Shown here: one piece after another, positions 1-9,545 of the stretch
Position numbering within the stretch: position 1 is the first letter of the stretch
Layout: the number at the start of each line of letters is the position of its first letter
Source of the DNA: Polynucleobacter acidiphobus
Lineage (GTDB): Bacteria > Pseudomonadota > Gammaproteobacteria > Burkholderiales > Burkholderiaceae
Direction: 5' to 3'
Assembly: GCF_003065385.1 (NCBI RefSeq)
Contig: NZ_CP023277.1
Coordinates: forward strand, 124,001-188,000
DNA: 64,000 nucleotides
The notes under the pieces: model-generated
What the model saw: only the letters and a program-made list of their open reading frames with translations
What the model was told of the DNA's origin: nothing
The model's database searches: none
Position numbers and translations under genes: made by a program

Positions 1-1108
1 GCAGGCGATCACCTTGCAATTGGAGATCTTGGATTAAAGGTACGGCATTACGACCTTGTAACCAGTGCATGAAATTACTCACACGCTCTTCAATGATGAT
101 CTCGGCTTGGCTTACTGCGGCTTGACGTAAATTGGCACCGGCTTGGGCCATGGTGCCTAGGTCATCCACCGTGTAGAGATACACATCGTTTAAGCGAGCA
201 ATCTCGGGTTCAAAGTCACGCGGCACTGCCAGATCAATCATCACCATGGGCTTGCGACGCCTGAGCTTTAGGGCACTTTCCACCATCCCCAAGCCAATAA
301 TGGGTAGCGGGCTAGCGGTAGACGAGACAATAATGTCAAACTCATGTAGGCGTGTTGGCAGGTCATTGAGACGAAAGGACTCCGCTTCGATGTTTTGGGC
401 TGAGATCGAGTCCGCCAGTTCTTGTCCACGCTCTACGGTACGATTTGCAATCGCTGCACCGCGGGGTTTGCGAGCGACGAAGTGGGTGGCGCAGAGGGTG
501 ATCATTTCACCGGCACCGATAAACAGAATTTTCTGTTCGCCAATCGATGCAAAGATGCGCTCGGCTAAGCGAACCGATGCGGCAGCCATTGAAATGGAAT
601 GTGCGCCAATTTCGGTTGAACCACGTACCTCTTTAGCAACCGAGAAGGTTTTCTGAAAGAGTTGATTGAGATAGGTTCCTAGTGCGCCAGCCTCATTAGC
701 AGTGCGAACCGCATCCTTCATTTGGCCTAGGATTTGGGTCTCACCAATCACCATCGAATCTAAGCCACAAGCCACTCGAAACGCATGACGTACTGCGTCT
801 GATTGGGGTAGTGTGTAGATATGAGGTTGTAAAACGCTGGGGGCCAAATTTTGGCTTTTGGCTAACCAATCAAACGTTGCCTCATGAAACTCACCCTCGG
901 AGGCAGGATCATTAGCGGCGCAGTAGAGTTCGGTGCGATTGCAGGTCGAAAGAATGGTTGCCTCAGGCATGCCGCCACGATTAACGCCACCCAAATGGGA
1001 GCGTAGGTCGGATAATGCGTCAAGCAGACCCTCGGGATCAAAAGCCACTTTTTCCCGAACGGCAACTGGCGCTGTGTGATGGTTAATGCCCAAAGTCAAC
1101 AGCTTCAT
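1..1108 (-). CDS. hemA: Glutamyl-tRNA reductase, 3' part missing (runs off left edge)
   Basis: HemA reduces glutamyl-tRNA to glutamate-1-semialdehyde with NADPH, the first committed step of C5-pathway tetrapyrrole synthesis in the cytoplasm. Reading minus from the ATG at 1108, the protein begins [20 protein letters not shown] and has STCNRTELY, which carries the catalytic Cys of the family. Near the left edge it reads [10 protein letters not shown], typical of the C-terminal dimerisation region. About 369 codons are present of roughly 420-430 expected, so only the last part lies outside the window. There is no Shine-Dalgarno sequence before the ATG. A TATAAT on the minus strand (1116-1121) lies only 7 nt upstream, so a leaderless or very short-leader transcript is possible. 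The frame is intact. Confidence 0.96.
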   Translation of the reverse strand, partial: MKLLTLGINHHTAPVAVREKVAFDPEGLLDALSDLRSHLGGVNRGGMPEATILSTCNRTELYCAANDPASEGEFHEATFDWLAKSQNLAPSVLQPHIYTLPQSDAVRHAFRVACGLDSMVIGETQILGQMKDAVRTANEAGALGTYLNQLFQKTFSVAKEVRGSTEIGAHSISMAAASVRLAERIFASIGEQKILFIGAGEMITLCATHFVARKPRGAAIANRTVERGQELADSISAQNIEAESFRLNDLPTRLHEFDIIVSSTASPLPIIGLGMVESALKLRRRKPMVMIDLAVPRDFEPEIARLNDVYLYTVDDLGTMAQAGANLRQAAVSQAEIIIEERVSNFMHWLQGRNAVPLIQDLQLQGDRL

Positions 1109-1115
1109 ATTGATA

Positions 1116-1121
1116 ATTATA
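1116..1121 (-). promoter_or_regulatory. Candidate -10 element of hemA
   Basis: The minus strand reads TATAAT here, a perfect sigma-70 -10 hexamer ending 7 nt before the hemA ATG. I see no good -35 match at 16-18 nt. The spacing would place transcription start at or next to the start codon. Confidence 0.4.
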
Positions 1122-1151
1122 GGTTTCTTGGGGCTAATAGGGGCGTTTTGA

Positions 1152-1430
1152 ATGGGGTTTTTGGCTTATTTACTACTCGGAAGCCTGATGGGCTGGGCTG
1201 CTGCCCATTATTTTCCTGGGTTTTCCCCTAGAAATAAGGGCGCTAAACGAGCCAAGCGAACCAAGGCTACTTACCTCTGGAGTATGGCGTTTGGGATTCT
1301 TGGGACTGCTTTTGCAAGCTACGGAGGTCAGGCTGCGGGACTATTCACGGCTGGGCAAATGCTTGAGTGGGGTAGTGCGATTGTGGGGGGATTTTTGTTC
1401 AGTTTAATGTATTTATTATTCAAAAAATGA
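1152..1430 (+). CDS. Small membrane protein, GlsB/YeaQ/YmgE-like
   Basis: This 92-residue protein is of uncertain function. An N-terminal hydrophobic segment (about residues 3-20, [15 protein letters not shown]) is followed by a strongly basic stretch (residues 27-38, [11 protein letters not shown]) and then two further hydrophobic segments ending in YLLFKK. The opening MG-LA----G---G and the Gly-rich second and third segments resemble the YeaQ/YmgE transglycosylase-associated stress-membrane family, but the basic insertion is not typical. It is divergent from hemA with 43 bp between start codons. AGGGG lies before the ATG. Family assignment by eye is tentative; that the ORF is a gene is more likely than not. 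Confidence 0.55.
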   Translation: MGFLAYLLLGSLMGWAAAHYFPGFSPRNKGAKRAKRTKATYLWSMAFGILGTAFASYGGQAAGLFTAGQMLEWGSAIVGGFLFSLMYLLFKK

Positions 1431-1470
1431 TAAAAATTTCATATAGAATAAAGGGTATTTAAGACTTTTA

Positions 1471-1498
1471 TTGACAAAACTTGCCAAAAATTTAAAAT
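1471..1498 (+). promoter_or_regulatory. Candidate sigma-70 promoter of parDE
   Basis: TTGACA (1471-1476) and TAAAAT (1493-1498) are separated by 16 nt. The -10 overlaps the first ATG (1497) of the antitoxin frame. If this promoter is used, RNA starts near 1505, so translation would begin at the in-frame ATG at 1506 (leaderless) or 1515. Confidence 0.45.
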
Positions 1499-1505
1499 GA
1501 AGACA

Positions 1506-1745
1506 ATGACAACAATGAATATTTCCCTACCTAACTCAATGAAAATATTTGTTGATCAGCAGGTTAGTAGTCGAGGGTATGGAACAAGTAGTGAGTACTT
1601 GAGAGAACTTATTCGCAAGGAGCAAGAAAGAAACGTCTTAAGAGAATTGCTGCTTGCAGGGGCCTCATCGAAACCGGTTCAAGAGATTAATTCTGGATAT
1701 TTTGATGGGTTAAGAAAAAAAGCAAAGAAATTAGCTTCTAGTTGA
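1506..1745 (+). CDS. ParD-like antitoxin of a type II toxin-antitoxin pair
   Basis: This is a likely ribbon-helix-helix antitoxin that binds and neutralises the ParE-type toxin next to it and represses its own promoter. From 1506 the protein is about 79 residues. NISLPNSMKIFVDQQVSSRG is the ParD/CopG-type DNA-binding strand and first helix, YGTSSEYLRELIRKEQER is the second helix, and the charged C-terminus would wrap the toxin. In-frame ATGs occur at 1497, 1506 and 1515. The promoter at 1471-1498 overlaps the first, so 1506 or 1515 is preferred; none has a clear Shine-Dalgarno. It overlaps the toxin by 4 bp (TTGA). The pair is clearly more AT-rich than its neighbours, suggesting horizontal acquisition. 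Confidence 0.82.
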   Translation: MTTMNISLPNSMKIFVDQQVSSRGYGTSSEYLRELIRKEQERNVLRELLLAGASSKPVQEINSGYFDGLRKKAKKLASS

Positions 1746-2065
1746 TCTCAAAAAAATTAATACTTCTAGATTTTGCGAATAGAGATGCTGACAAGATTAT
1801 CAAAGACACTGTCTGCGATTATGGCCTGGCTGCCTCATTGAAATTAATTGATGAACTTGAAAAATCTTTAAGACGAATAGGCCGTTATCCAAAATTAGGC
1901 TCCTTAAGAATTGGTCAGGAAATTAGTTTTGATAACTTAAGGTCGTATGCACTCAAAAAAGCGCCATATATTATTTTTTATTTAGAACATGAAGAATACA
2001 TTGGTGTGATACGAATACTTCACCAAAAACAAGATATTCCCTTTTGGCTTGAGAATTTGGGCTGA
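1742..2065 (+). CDS. ParE/RelE-superfamily toxin
   Basis: This 107-residue basic protein has the ParE layout: an N-terminal strand (LILLDFANRDADKI), a long helical hairpin (about residues 20-50), then RIGRYPKLGSLR and the C-terminal YIIFYLEHEEYIGVIRILHQ, which matches the V-I-F-Y---------I-VLH core of the family. ParE toxins inhibit DNA gyrase; whether this one does so is inference. The start codon is TTG, overlapping the antitoxin stop (TTGA), which implies coupled translation and keeps toxin below antitoxin. It is convergent with ung, with stops 9 bp apart. The reading frame is intact, so the pair may be active. Confidence 0.82.
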   Translation: MISKKLILLDFANRDADKIIKDTVCDYGLAASLKLIDELEKSLRRIGRYPKLGSLRIGQEISFDNLRSYALKKAPYIIFYLEHEEYIGVIRILHQKQDIPFWLENLG

Positions 2066-2074
2066 GCGGTAAAG

Positions 2075-2791
2075 CTAAACCCAATCGATCGTCTCCATAT
2101 TTATAGAAGTTAAATACGCATTAGCCTTCGTAAAGTGCCCACAACTTTTTTGGTCACCTGGGTAGATAAATGGTTGTTGTGTTTTGTAGACTCCAAGGCC
2201 TGAGGGGTGGGAAGATTTCAGGATGAGGTGTTGATCGGGATTATGAATATATTCTTCCATGGATTGCGCATGGCCACCCCAAAGCATCCAAACAAGATTG
2301 GGTTGTTGAGAGAGTTTTTGAATGATCTCAATCACAAGAGATTTCCATCCCAATTGCGCATGCGAGTTCGCTTCACCTAGTCGAACGGAGAGGGCAGTGT
2401 TTAATAACAATACCCCTTGATTAGCCCAGTGAGTTAAATCGCCACTCTTGAGGGATCCAAACCGTTCAAGGGCTAATGCTTTATTGATATTGCGTAATGA
2501 GCTCGGAAACTGTTTGGACTGCAGTGGAATATCCTTGGGGACTGAAAATGCTAAGCCTTGCGCCAGCCCTGGAGAGTGATAGGGATCTTGTCCCAAAATG
2601 ACAACCTTTACTTGATTGACCGGTGTGAGATGCAAAGCATTGAAGATCCGCTCTCGATCCGGTCGAATCGCATCGCCGTGTTGTTGATACTCTTTAGCAA
2701 ACGTTTCAGATAGGGATTGCCAATCACTTGATTGCAGATAGTTATTGAGTAGGAATTGCCAATCATCAGGTATGAACTGCCTTAGATCCAT
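2075..2791 (-). CDS. ung: Uracil-DNA glycosylase, family 1
   Basis: Ung excises uracil from DNA to start base-excision repair in the cytoplasm. The 238-residue protein has the water-activating motif GQDPYH at residues 67-72 (catalytic Asp69), LLLNTALSVR, and the HPS minor-groove motif with His195. In most family-1 enzymes HPS is followed by P-L-S-x-x-R. Here it is HPSGLG followed by about 15 extra residues (YKTQQPFIYPGDQKSCGHF), so the intercalation loop is altered. It is the last gene of a minus-strand run after the M61 peptidase, 15 bp downstream of it, and convergent with the ParE-like toxin gene. Confidence 0.95.
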   Translation of the reverse strand: MDLRQFIPDDWQFLLNNYLQSSDWQSLSETFAKEYQQHGDAIRPDRERIFNALHLTPVNQVKVVILGQDPYHSPGLAQGLAFSVPKDIPLQSKQFPSSLRNINKALALERFGSLKSGDLTHWANQGVLLLNTALSVRLGEANSHAQLGWKSLVIEIIQKLSQQPNLVWMLWGGHAQSMEEYIHNPDQHLILKSSHPSGLGVYKTQQPFIYPGDQKSCGHFTKANAYLTSINMETIDWV

Positions 2792-2806
2792 GCTAATGGA
2801 GCAAGA

Positions 2807-4615
2807 CTATTTCTTAGATTGTTTGAGCTCATATTGAGCTGGACAGTCGAGCTTTAAGGTAGTGCTAGCTTGATGCTCTTTATCTTGTCGGAAGTAATGG
2901 AAGGTGATTTTCTTGCTGTTCACAAGACTCCCAAGTACCTGATCCATTCTCGTGCTGGTGATTCGTTGCTGATTGATGCTGCCAATCAGATCGTTTGGGG
3001 CTAGCCCTGCTTGTTGGGCAATGCCACCATCAAGCACATGCGTTACCTTGATCCAGCCGCTACTATCGGTATAGCGCATCCCAAGCGCTAGTTTGATGGA
3101 TTCAGTAAAGTTCGCTTGTTTTTGAGCGACCTCGACATTAGCAATCTGGGGTAACCAAATCTGCAAAGGAAGATCCTGTGTGCCATCAATGTAATCGCGC
3201 TTAAAGCGCTGCCAGATTTTGCTAAACCCAATCCCAATCGTTGAACTGATGGCTAGGTCTAGCGCATATTGATTGATCCCGATTGCAGTTTTGCCATGCT
3301 CTTTCCATAAAAAGCGCATGACATCATCTAGCGATTGCCGATTGTTTGAGTATTGCCGAATTTGTAGGTCGAGACCTAAAGCAATGAGCGACCCCTTGGC
3401 GTAGTAACTCACCACCGCATTGGGGGTGTTCTCATCCATCTGGTAGTACTTGGTCCAAGCATCAAAGGAGCTATCCGCTACGCTTTGCTTGGTTCTGCCA
3501 GGATTGCGCAGCACCCCATTCCAATTGTTGGCCACTAGCTCCAAGTAGCGCTCCATGGTGATGCACCCACTACGTACTAGTTGGAGATCGTCGTAGTAAC
3601 TGGTAAATCCTTCAAAGAGCCACAACAGTCGGGTGTGATTGCGTTCATTTAAGCGATAGGGTTGAAAGGCCTTCGCCTGAATTCGTTTGACGAGCCAGGC
3701 ATGGAAATACTCATGACTACAAAGTCCTAAAAACTCTTCATACGATTTTTTTGGTCTTTCAGTACTGTGATCACCGTAGGGTAGTTGATCGCGTTTACAC
3801 AGGAGCGCTGTGCTATCGCGATGCTCGAGTCCACCATAGCCATCGAGAGCTGCATTGACGATAAATAGATATTGCTTAAATGGGGCTTTGGGTTTGCGTG
3901 GCTCAAATAAGCGAATCGTGGCATCACAGATTCGTTGGAGATCATTAGCAAGCTGTTTTTTATCGAGCAGTTGCGATTGCTCACTCGTTAGTCCTTGAAT
4001 GACCATGCGGTGAGGGGTGCCAAAGGATTGCCACTCAATCGTCTCGAACTGTCCGAGTGCGACCGGATGATCAATCAAATCCGCATAATCTTTGGCCATA
4101 TAAAAGCCAAAACCGCTGGCATCGGTTTTGACCTGACGTAATGTGGTTTGTACTTGCCATGGCTTAGCCTGATCGTGTGGTGGGGCAATAGCCAGTGAAG
4201 AGGGTAAATGGGCCTGACCTTCGATGGCAAGACAGAGACTGGTGGGATTAAAGAAGCCACGTTCTTGATCCAAATAAGCCGTACGTACCGATTGATCAAA
4301 GGCATATACCGTAGTGACAATCTCGCAAGACCCAGTTCCTTTGGGAATACGCCAGCGATCATTATCGAGACGCTCCAAGGTAATTTTTTTCTTTGCTTCG
4401 GTCTGATTTCTGGGAAGAGTAAACGCGGCGATGGACTCAATATGCTTACTAAAGTCTCGAATTAAATAACTACCCGGAATCCATGCGGGCATATGCACAA
4501 CTTGCCCTTGCGGATTTGGATGGTGAATCACGAGCGAAACAGTAAAGCGATGACCATGTAGATCATCAGGCCATACGGTGTACTGAACTGCAAGTGTGGA
4601 ATCCAAAGCCATCAT
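2807..4615 (-). CDS. M61-family metallopeptidase with PDZ domain
   Basis: This is a 602-residue homologue of glycyl aminopeptidase-type M61 peptidases; the substrate is unknown. The beta-rich N-terminal domain (PAWIPGSYLIRDFSKHI, residues 44-59) is followed by the catalytic domain with GGLEH (261-265), the zinc motif HEYFH (301-305) and the third ligand Glu335 in LWLFEGFTSYYDDL. A C-terminal PDZ domain occupies roughly residues 490-590. No signal peptide is visible, so it is probably cytoplasmic. Start codons at 4615 and 4612 are both possible. It lies 3 bp downstream of dsbC and upstream of ung on the same strand. Confidence 0.9.
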   Translation of the reverse strand: MMALDSTLAVQYTVWPDDLHGHRFTVSLVIHHPNPQGQVVHMPAWIPGSYLIRDFSKHIESIAAFTLPRNQTEAKKKITLERLDNDRWRIPKGTGSCEIVTTVYAFDQSVRTAYLDQERGFFNPTSLCLAIEGQAHLPSSLAIAPPHDQAKPWQVQTTLRQVKTDASGFGFYMAKDYADLIDHPVALGQFETIEWQSFGTPHRMVIQGLTSEQSQLLDKKQLANDLQRICDATIRLFEPRKPKAPFKQYLFIVNAALDGYGGLEHRDSTALLCKRDQLPYGDHSTERPKKSYEEFLGLCSHEYFHAWLVKRIQAKAFQPYRLNERNHTRLLWLFEGFTSYYDDLQLVRSGCITMERYLELVANNWNGVLRNPGRTKQSVADSSFDAWTKYYQMDENTPNAVVSYYAKGSLIALGLDLQIRQYSNNRQSLDDVMRFLWKEHGKTAIGINQYALDLAISSTIGIGFSKIWQRFKRDYIDGTQDLPLQIWLPQIANVEVAQKQANFTESIKLALGMRYTDSSGWIKVTHVLDGGIAQQAGLAPNDLIGSINQQRITSTRMDQVLGSLVNSKKITFHYFRQDKEHQASTTLKLDCPAQYELKQSKK

Positions 4616-4618
4616 GAA

Positions 4619-5335
4619 TTATTTCAAAGAAGCGAGCTTTTTCTCGATATCGGAGAGCTGCACGGCTCCTGGGAAGCGACTGCCATCGGTAAAGAAAATG
4701 GTGGGTGTGCCATTGATTCCATAGGTCTTGGCAATCGCCATATTCTTATCAATTGGATTGGCGCAATCCGATTTGCCGCTGGGGGTGATGTTGCTCAGCA
4801 TCCAATCGTTCCAGGCTTTTTGTTGATCGGAAGCGCACCAAATTTGTTTTGATTTGAGCGCCGAGTCCGCTGAGAGAATTGGAATTAGGTAGTTGTAGAT
4901 GGTCACGTTATCCAGTTGTTGCAGAGTTCGCTCTAGCCGTTTGCAGTAACCACAGTTAGGATCCGAGAACACGGCAATTTGACGGCTACCATTACCGCGT
5001 ACGATTTTGATTGCGTTAGCCTGGGGAAGCTCTGACCATTTGATTCGGTTGACATCCTCTTGACGCTTGGCGGTTAAGTTGGTGCCCGATGCGAGCTCAA
5101 TCATCTCCCCCTGAATCAAATACTTGGCATTACTATCGGTATAGAAAATCTCTTGATTGATCTGAACCTCAAATAAGCCTGGAATGGGCGATGGCGTAAT
5201 GTTACGAACGTTCGCTGAGGTACCTAAGCGTTTTTGTAACTCGGCACGAACTTGTTTTTCTGACATGGCATCGACCGAACCCAAAAAGCCGACCAAGACG
5301 ATCGCCAGACCTAAATGCTGAATCAATTTACCCAT
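4619..5335 (-). CDS. dsbC: Thiol:disulfide interchange protein DsbC family
   Basis: This is a periplasmic disulfide isomerase that shuffles wrong disulfides and is normally kept reduced by DsbD. It has 238 residues with an N-terminal signal peptide (about residues 1-23, hydrophobic core LGLAIVLVGFLG, cleavage near VDA-MS). A dimerisation domain follows (to about 100), then a thioredoxin-like domain with the active site CGYC at 128-131, the cis-proline in GTPT (210-211) and a second Cys pair (C167, C191) as in DsbC. The start overlaps the end of the upstream ubiH-family gene by 8 bp, pointing to coupled translation. Confidence 0.93.
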   Translation of the reverse strand: MGKLIQHLGLAIVLVGFLGSVDAMSEKQVRAELQKRLGTSANVRNITPSPIPGLFEVQINQEIFYTDSNAKYLIQGEMIELASGTNLTAKRQEDVNRIKWSELPQANAIKIVRGNGSRQIAVFSDPNCGYCKRLERTLQQLDNVTIYNYLIPILSADSALKSKQIWCASDQQKAWNDWMLSNITPSGKSDCANPIDKNMAIAKTYGINGTPTIFFTDGSRFPGAVQLSDIEKKLASLK

Positions 5336-6599
5336 GCAACTGTTCTCCTAGTGCGCGCTCAATCAGTTGGCGCTTCATGATGTGACTTCGATTAACTATT
5401 CCTAAACCCCAATTGCGCAATCCCTTTTCGATGGGGCTTTGTGCTGCAAACAGTTTCTTTAAGCGATCAGTTAGCCATAAAAGTGAAGTGGTGTCTCCTT
5501 CACGCTCGCGCTCATAGCGACGCAGCAATATGCGATCATCCACTTCGCGATAAGACTCTTTGTGCCTCATGATATGAAGCAGGCTTGCCACATCCCGTAA
5601 GCCCACATTGAGCCCCTGACCAGCTAATGGGTGCATGACGTGTGCCGAATCACCAACCAAGATTAATTTAGGATCGTAGTCTGGGCCAATCAGGCGATGC
5701 GCCTTGATGCGTCGCAGAGGAAAGCTTGCTGGCGTAGATTGCAGTTGCAGCTCACCAAGTTGATCATGAACTTCTTGACCAAATTGGTTTGACCATGCCT
5801 GGCTATCAAGTTGCAGTAAATGCTTGGCATGCTCATTTTGTGTTGACCACACCATCGAAACCTGTTGCTGAGGTAATGGCAGCATGGCTAAGATGTCGCC
5901 ATTGGGCAAGAACCATTGATAGGCGGTCTCACGATGGGCAATCGAGCAGGCGAAATTGGCAACTACTGCATGCTGATCATAGGAGTGTTGATCGATTTCA
6001 ATTCCAACCGACTGGCGTAGAGGGGAGTTCGCACCATCGGCTGCGATCACCAGTTTGGCTTGGATGGTTTGACCATTGCTCAATGAAAGTATGGGTGATG
6101 TATTGGGCTCAAACCGAACCTCGTCAACACTGGCCTCGATGCTTTGTAGATTCTTACTGAACCGCATTGCTTGGGTTAGCGTGGCTTCAATCAAATCAGA
6201 TTCGGCAATCCAGGCAAGTTCCGGTCGACCAGCCTCAAAGGCCGAGAAATGCAGTTGATCATGCTTTTGTCCACGATCGCCATAGATTCGCATATCGCGC
6301 ACCGCTTGAATGCGAGTCTGGTCTAAGCCATCCCAAACGTTTAGTTCGGATAAAAGATGTTTGGTGCTGGGTGAGAGCGCATAGATTCGTTGCCCGAAAG
6401 AAGGCTCAAGAGCAATCGCCTGACGCAAATCGGGAGCAATTTGAATCACCGAGTAGCCTAGTTGCGCCATGGCAAGTGCGCTTGCCTTACCCACAATGCC
6501 GCCCCCAACGACCGCAAAGTCGTATTGGGTATTGGTGTGCTGGGCAGAATTGGAGGTGCTTTGGGAACGCATACCAAGATGATAGCGAATCAAGCGCAT
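5328..6599 (-). CDS. UbiH/UbiF/Coq6-family FAD-dependent hydroxylase
   Basis: This is a flavoprotein monooxygenase of ubiquinone biosynthesis that hydroxylates the quinone ring. The exact position (C5 or C6) cannot be read from sequence. The 423-residue frame has the Rossmann fingerprint [10 protein letters not shown] near residue 30 and the second FAD motif [20 protein letters not shown] in the C-terminal third, both diagnostic of the family. An ATG at 6572 (MRSQS) may be the true start, because the first 9 residues are not needed for the fold and 6599 is only 13 bp from the ychF start codon on the other strand. coq7 at 25449 belongs to the same pathway. Confidence 0.88.
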   Translation of the reverse strand: MRLIRYHLGMRSQSTSNSAQHTNTQYDFAVVGGGIVGKASALAMAQLGYSVIQIAPDLRQAIALEPSFGQRIYALSPSTKHLLSELNVWDGLDQTRIQAVRDMRIYGDRGQKHDQLHFSAFEAGRPELAWIAESDLIEATLTQAMRFSKNLQSIEASVDEVRFEPNTSPILSLSNGQTIQAKLVIAADGANSPLRQSVGIEIDQHSYDQHAVVANFACSIAHRETAYQWFLPNGDILAMLPLPQQQVSMVWSTQNEHAKHLLQLDSQAWSNQFGQEVHDQLGELQLQSTPASFPLRRIKAHRLIGPDYDPKLILVGDSAHVMHPLAGQGLNVGLRDVASLLHIMRHKESYREVDDRILLRRYEREREGDTTSLLWLTDRLKKLFAAQSPIEKGLRNWGLGIVNRSHIMKRQLIERALGEQLHG

Positions 6600-6600
6600 T

Positions 6601-6606
6601 TACAAT
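6601..6606 (+). promoter_or_regulatory. Candidate -10 element of ychF
   Basis: TACAAT (5 of 6 consensus bases) ends 6 nt before the ychF ATG at 6613, in the 13-bp gap between the divergent ychF and ubiH-family start codons. The GGGAG between them is only 1 nt from the ATG, too close for normal ribosome binding. A leaderless transcript is possible. No convincing -35 is seen. Confidence 0.35.
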
Positions 6607-6612
6607 GGGAGC

Positions 6613-7707
6613 ATGTCACTCAAATGCGGAATCGTTGGCCTACCGAATGTAGGCAAATCCACCCTGTTTAATGCCCTCACTAAGGCAGGTATTGCAGCCG
6701 AAAATTATCCGTTTTGCACGATTGAGCCTAATGTGGGCATGGTCGAGGTCCCGGATCCCCGTTTAGCTGCCTTAGCGCAGATTGTGAGCCCTGAGCGGGT
6801 TGTGCCCGCCACGGTTGAGTTTGTGGATATTGCTGGACTGGTGGCCGGTGCGTCCAAAGGCGAGGGTCTCGGTAATCAATTTTTGGCCAATATTCGGGAG
6901 ACCGACGCGATTACCCACGTCGTGCGTTGCTTTGAAGATGCCAATGTGGTCCATGTCAGCGGCAAGGTCGACCCGATTGCGGATATTGGGGTGATTGATA
7001 CTGAACTCGCTTTAGCCGATTTAGGTACGGTTGAGAAAGCCCTGCAGCGTTACTCGAAGGCTGCTAAATCGGGTAACGATAAAGAGGCGGCAGCCTTGGT
7101 TGCGGTACTCACCAAGGTTCAAGCACAGTTAGATCAAGCCTTGCCGGTGCGGGCTATGAGTCTCAGTAAGGAAGAGTTAGTTCTTCTTAAGCCGTTTTGC
7201 TTAATTACAGCAAAGCCGGCGATGTATGTGGCGAACGTAAAAGAAGATGGGTTTGAGAACAACCCCCATCTTGAGGCGGTCAAGCAGCATGCAGCCAAAG
7301 AGAATGCCCCAGTCGTTGCGGTATGCGCAGCCATTGAAGCGGAGATTGCCGATTTAGAGGATGCCGATAAGGTCGAGTTCTTAGCAGATCTGGGGATGAG
7401 TGAACCGGGGCTTAATCGCGTGATTCGGGCGGGCTATAGCTTATTGGGCTTGCAAACCTACTTCACCGCAGGGGTGAAAGAGGTGCGTGCTTGGACAATA
7501 CATATTGGCGATACGGCGCCCCAGGCTGCTGGTGTGATTCATACGGATTTCGAGCGCGGCTTTATTCGAGCACAAACGATTGCATACGATGATTACATTC
7601 AATACAAAGGTGAGCAGGGTGCGAAGGAAGCAGGCAAGATGCGTGCCGAAGGTAAGGAATACATCGTCAAGGATGGCGATGTCTTGAACTTCTTATTTAA
7701 CGTTTAA
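6613..7707 (+). CDS. ychF: Redox-regulated ATPase YchF (Obg/OLA1 family)
   Basis: This is a cytoplasmic P-loop protein of the OLA1 type, which prefers ATP to GTP and associates with ribosomes. It has 364 residues, the usual family length. The P-loop GLPNVGKST is at residues 9-17, followed by [12 protein letters not shown] (switch region), [20 protein letters not shown] and the C-terminal TGS domain ([13 protein letters not shown] through the end). The start [15 protein letters not shown] is the family N-terminus, fixing the ATG. It is divergent from the ubiH-family gene and convergent with trpC, the stops being only 3 bp apart. Confidence 0.97.
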   Translation: MSLKCGIVGLPNVGKSTLFNALTKAGIAAENYPFCTIEPNVGMVEVPDPRLAALAQIVSPERVVPATVEFVDIAGLVAGASKGEGLGNQFLANIRETDAITHVVRCFEDANVVHVSGKVDPIADIGVIDTELALADLGTVEKALQRYSKAAKSGNDKEAAALVAVLTKVQAQLDQALPVRAMSLSKEELVLLKPFCLITAKPAMYVANVKEDGFENNPHLEAVKQHAAKENAPVVAVCAAIEAEIADLEDADKVEFLADLGMSEPGLNRVIRAGYSLLGLQTYFTAGVKEVRAWTIHIGDTAPQAAGVIHTDFERGFIRAQTIAYDDYIQYKGEQGAKEAGKMRAEGKEYIVKDGDVLNFLFNV

Positions 7708-7710
7708 TAC

Positions 7711-8514
7711 TCAAGCAAATAATGCTGCGAGTGCCTTGCCAGGGTGCTCAGCGCGCATAAAGGCTTCACCAATTAAAAATGCATTGACCCCAGCTGCTTG
7801 CATCCGCTTGACATCGTTAGCATTGAGAATCCCCGACTCCGTAATGACGAGTTTGTCTTTGGGAATGGCTGGTAATAGATCGAGGGTGGTTTGTAAGCTC
7901 ACCTCAAAGGTTTTGAGATTACGGTTATTGATGCCCAGCAGAGGTGTTTGAAGTTCAAGGGCGGCCTCTAATTCCATTCCATCATGAACTTCCACCAATA
8001 CATCGAGTTGGTTCTCGATCGCACATGCTTCGAGCTCTTGCATTTGCGATAACTCAAGTGCCGCGACAATTAACAGGATTGCATCAGCACCCATAGCACG
8101 CGCTTCATAGACCTGATAGGGGTCAATGATGAAGTCCTTGCGAATCACTGGTAAGGAGCATGCAGCCCGGGCTTCTTTGAGATACTGGGGCGAGCCCATG
8201 AAGTAATCCCGATCGGTGAGAACCGATAAGCAGGTCGCGCCATGCGCGGCATAACTTTGGACAATGTCATGTGGCACAAAGTGCTCACGAAGCACCCCTT
8301 TACTGGGGCTCGCTTTCTTGATTTCAGCAATGATGCCCGGTTTGTGATTGCTGACAGAGCTTATCAGTGCTTGGGCAAAGCCACGCACCTTCCTATTTGG
8401 ATCGGAATTGGCACTCAAGGCCTCTTTTAAGATTTCTTCGCTAGAGATCAAGCGTTGTGCTGCCACAATCTCATGTCGCTTAGTCTCCAGAATACGACTC
8501 AGAATATCGCTCAT
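7711..8514 (-). CDS. trpC: Indole-3-glycerol phosphate synthase
   Basis: TrpC closes the ring of carboxyphenylamino-deoxyribulose phosphate to indole-3-glycerol phosphate in tryptophan synthesis. The 267-residue TIM barrel shows [13 protein letters not shown] (residues 61-73, catalytic Lys), [34 protein letters not shown] and VITESGI. It ends in IGEAFMRA, the phosphate-binding end. It is monofunctional, with no TrpF fusion. It is the last gene of the minus-strand trpE-G-D-C run, its start overlapping trpD by 4 bp. The remaining genes trpF, trpB and trpA are not in the window. Confidence 0.97.
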   Translation of the reverse strand: MSDILSRILETKRHEIVAAQRLISSEEILKEALSANSDPNRKVRGFAQALISSVSNHKPGIIAEIKKASPSKGVLREHFVPHDIVQSYAAHGATCLSVLTDRDYFMGSPQYLKEARAACSLPVIRKDFIIDPYQVYEARAMGADAILLIVAALELSQMQELEACAIENQLDVLVEVHDGMELEAALELQTPLLGINNRNLKTFEVSLQTTLDLLPAIPKDKLVITESGILNANDVKRMQAAGVNAFLIGEAFMRAEHPGKALAALFA

Positions 8515-9542
8515 GAGGCAAGACTTTGCGTTAATGCAACAAATGCTTCGAGTTTCTGTTTGGCCTTGCCTGAAGCAATTGTGCTATTTGCCAGCACGAT
8601 GCCCTCGGCAATTGATGGAGAGACATTAGAAGCGTAAAGCGTTGCACCGGCATTGAGGCACACAATATCACGCGCAGGCCCCGATTGATTGTTCATGATG
8701 TTCAAAATGATGGCTTTGGATTCTTGCGCATCGGCGACCTTCAGAGTTTCCATTGAAGCAATGGCGATCCCAAAGTCACTGGGCTTAATTTCATACTCAT
8801 TGATTTGCCCCTTGCGCAGTTCAGCGACCATGGTGGGGCCCGAGAGCGTGATTTCATCTAAACCATCGTTGCCATGGACTACTAAGGCATGCTCGGCCCC
8901 CATTAGTTGCAAGACTTTTGCTTGGGTGGCTACTAGCTCCCGATGAAATACGCCCATCAGAATATTGGGTGCTTTAGCAGGGTTAGTGAGTGGCCCCAAA
9001 ATATTGAAGATAGTACGCACCCCTAGGTCCTTGCGCACCGGAACTACGTTTTTCATGGCGGGGTGATGGTTGGGGGCAAACATAAAGCCGATCCCAAGTT
9101 GCTCAATGCATTGACTTACCGCAGCAGCACTCAGATTTAGTTTGACTCCGAGCGCTTCCAAAACATCGGCGCTGCCTGATTTACTACTAACGCTGCGGTT
9201 GCCGTGCTTCGCAATCTTGGCACCTGCTGCGGACGCAACAAACATGGATGCCGTCGAGATATTAAAGGTATGGGCACCATCACCACCGGTACCGACCACA
9301 TCAACCAGATGGGTCTTATCTTTGACATCCACTGCAGTAGCAAAGTCCCGCATCACGGTAGCCGCTGCAGCAATTTCTGTGGGGGATTCTTTTTTACTAC
9401 GAAGGGCAACCAAGAGAGCAGCCACCATCGGGCTTGGCAGTTCACCGCCCATAATGGCGCGCATGATCTGCACCATTTCCGCTTCGGGTAACTCCTTACC
9501 GTCAATCAAATGTTGCAGTGTTTGGGATGGGGTCATGGCCAT
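8511..9542 (-). CDS. trpD: Anthranilate phosphoribosyltransferase
   Basis: TrpD transfers phosphoribose from PRPP to anthranilate. The 343-residue protein has the PRPP-binding motif GTGGDG (84-89), followed by HTFNIST, then [21 protein letters not shown], and [13 protein letters not shown] with the R-KDLG-RT-FNILGPL block; all are family signatures. It overlaps trpC by 4 bp and lies 3 bp after trpG. An in-frame ATG at residue 3 is an alternative start. As in most betaproteobacteria, TrpG and TrpD are separate proteins. Confidence 0.97.
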   Translation of the reverse strand: MAMTPSQTLQHLIDGKELPEAEMVQIMRAIMGGELPSPMVAALLVALRSKKESPTEIAAAATVMRDFATAVDVKDKTHLVDVVGTGGDGAHTFNISTASMFVASAAGAKIAKHGNRSVSSKSGSADVLEALGVKLNLSAAAVSQCIEQLGIGFMFAPNHHPAMKNVVPVRKDLGVRTIFNILGPLTNPAKAPNILMGVFHRELVATQAKVLQLMGAEHALVVHGNDGLDEITLSGPTMVAELRKGQINEYEIKPSDFGIAIASMETLKVADAQESKAIILNIMNNQSGPARDIVCLNAGATLYASNVSPSIAEGIVLANSTIASGKAKQKLEAFVALTQSLAS

Positions 9543-9545
9543 TTC

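Noticed and set aside
246..656. Plus-strand open frame of 136 codons
   Set aside because: It lies antisense within hemA and has no recognisable motif; hemA coding explains the region.
5789..6671. Several plus-strand open frames
   Set aside because: They are shadows of the minus-strand UbiH-family gene and the start of ychF; no motifs or ribosome sites.
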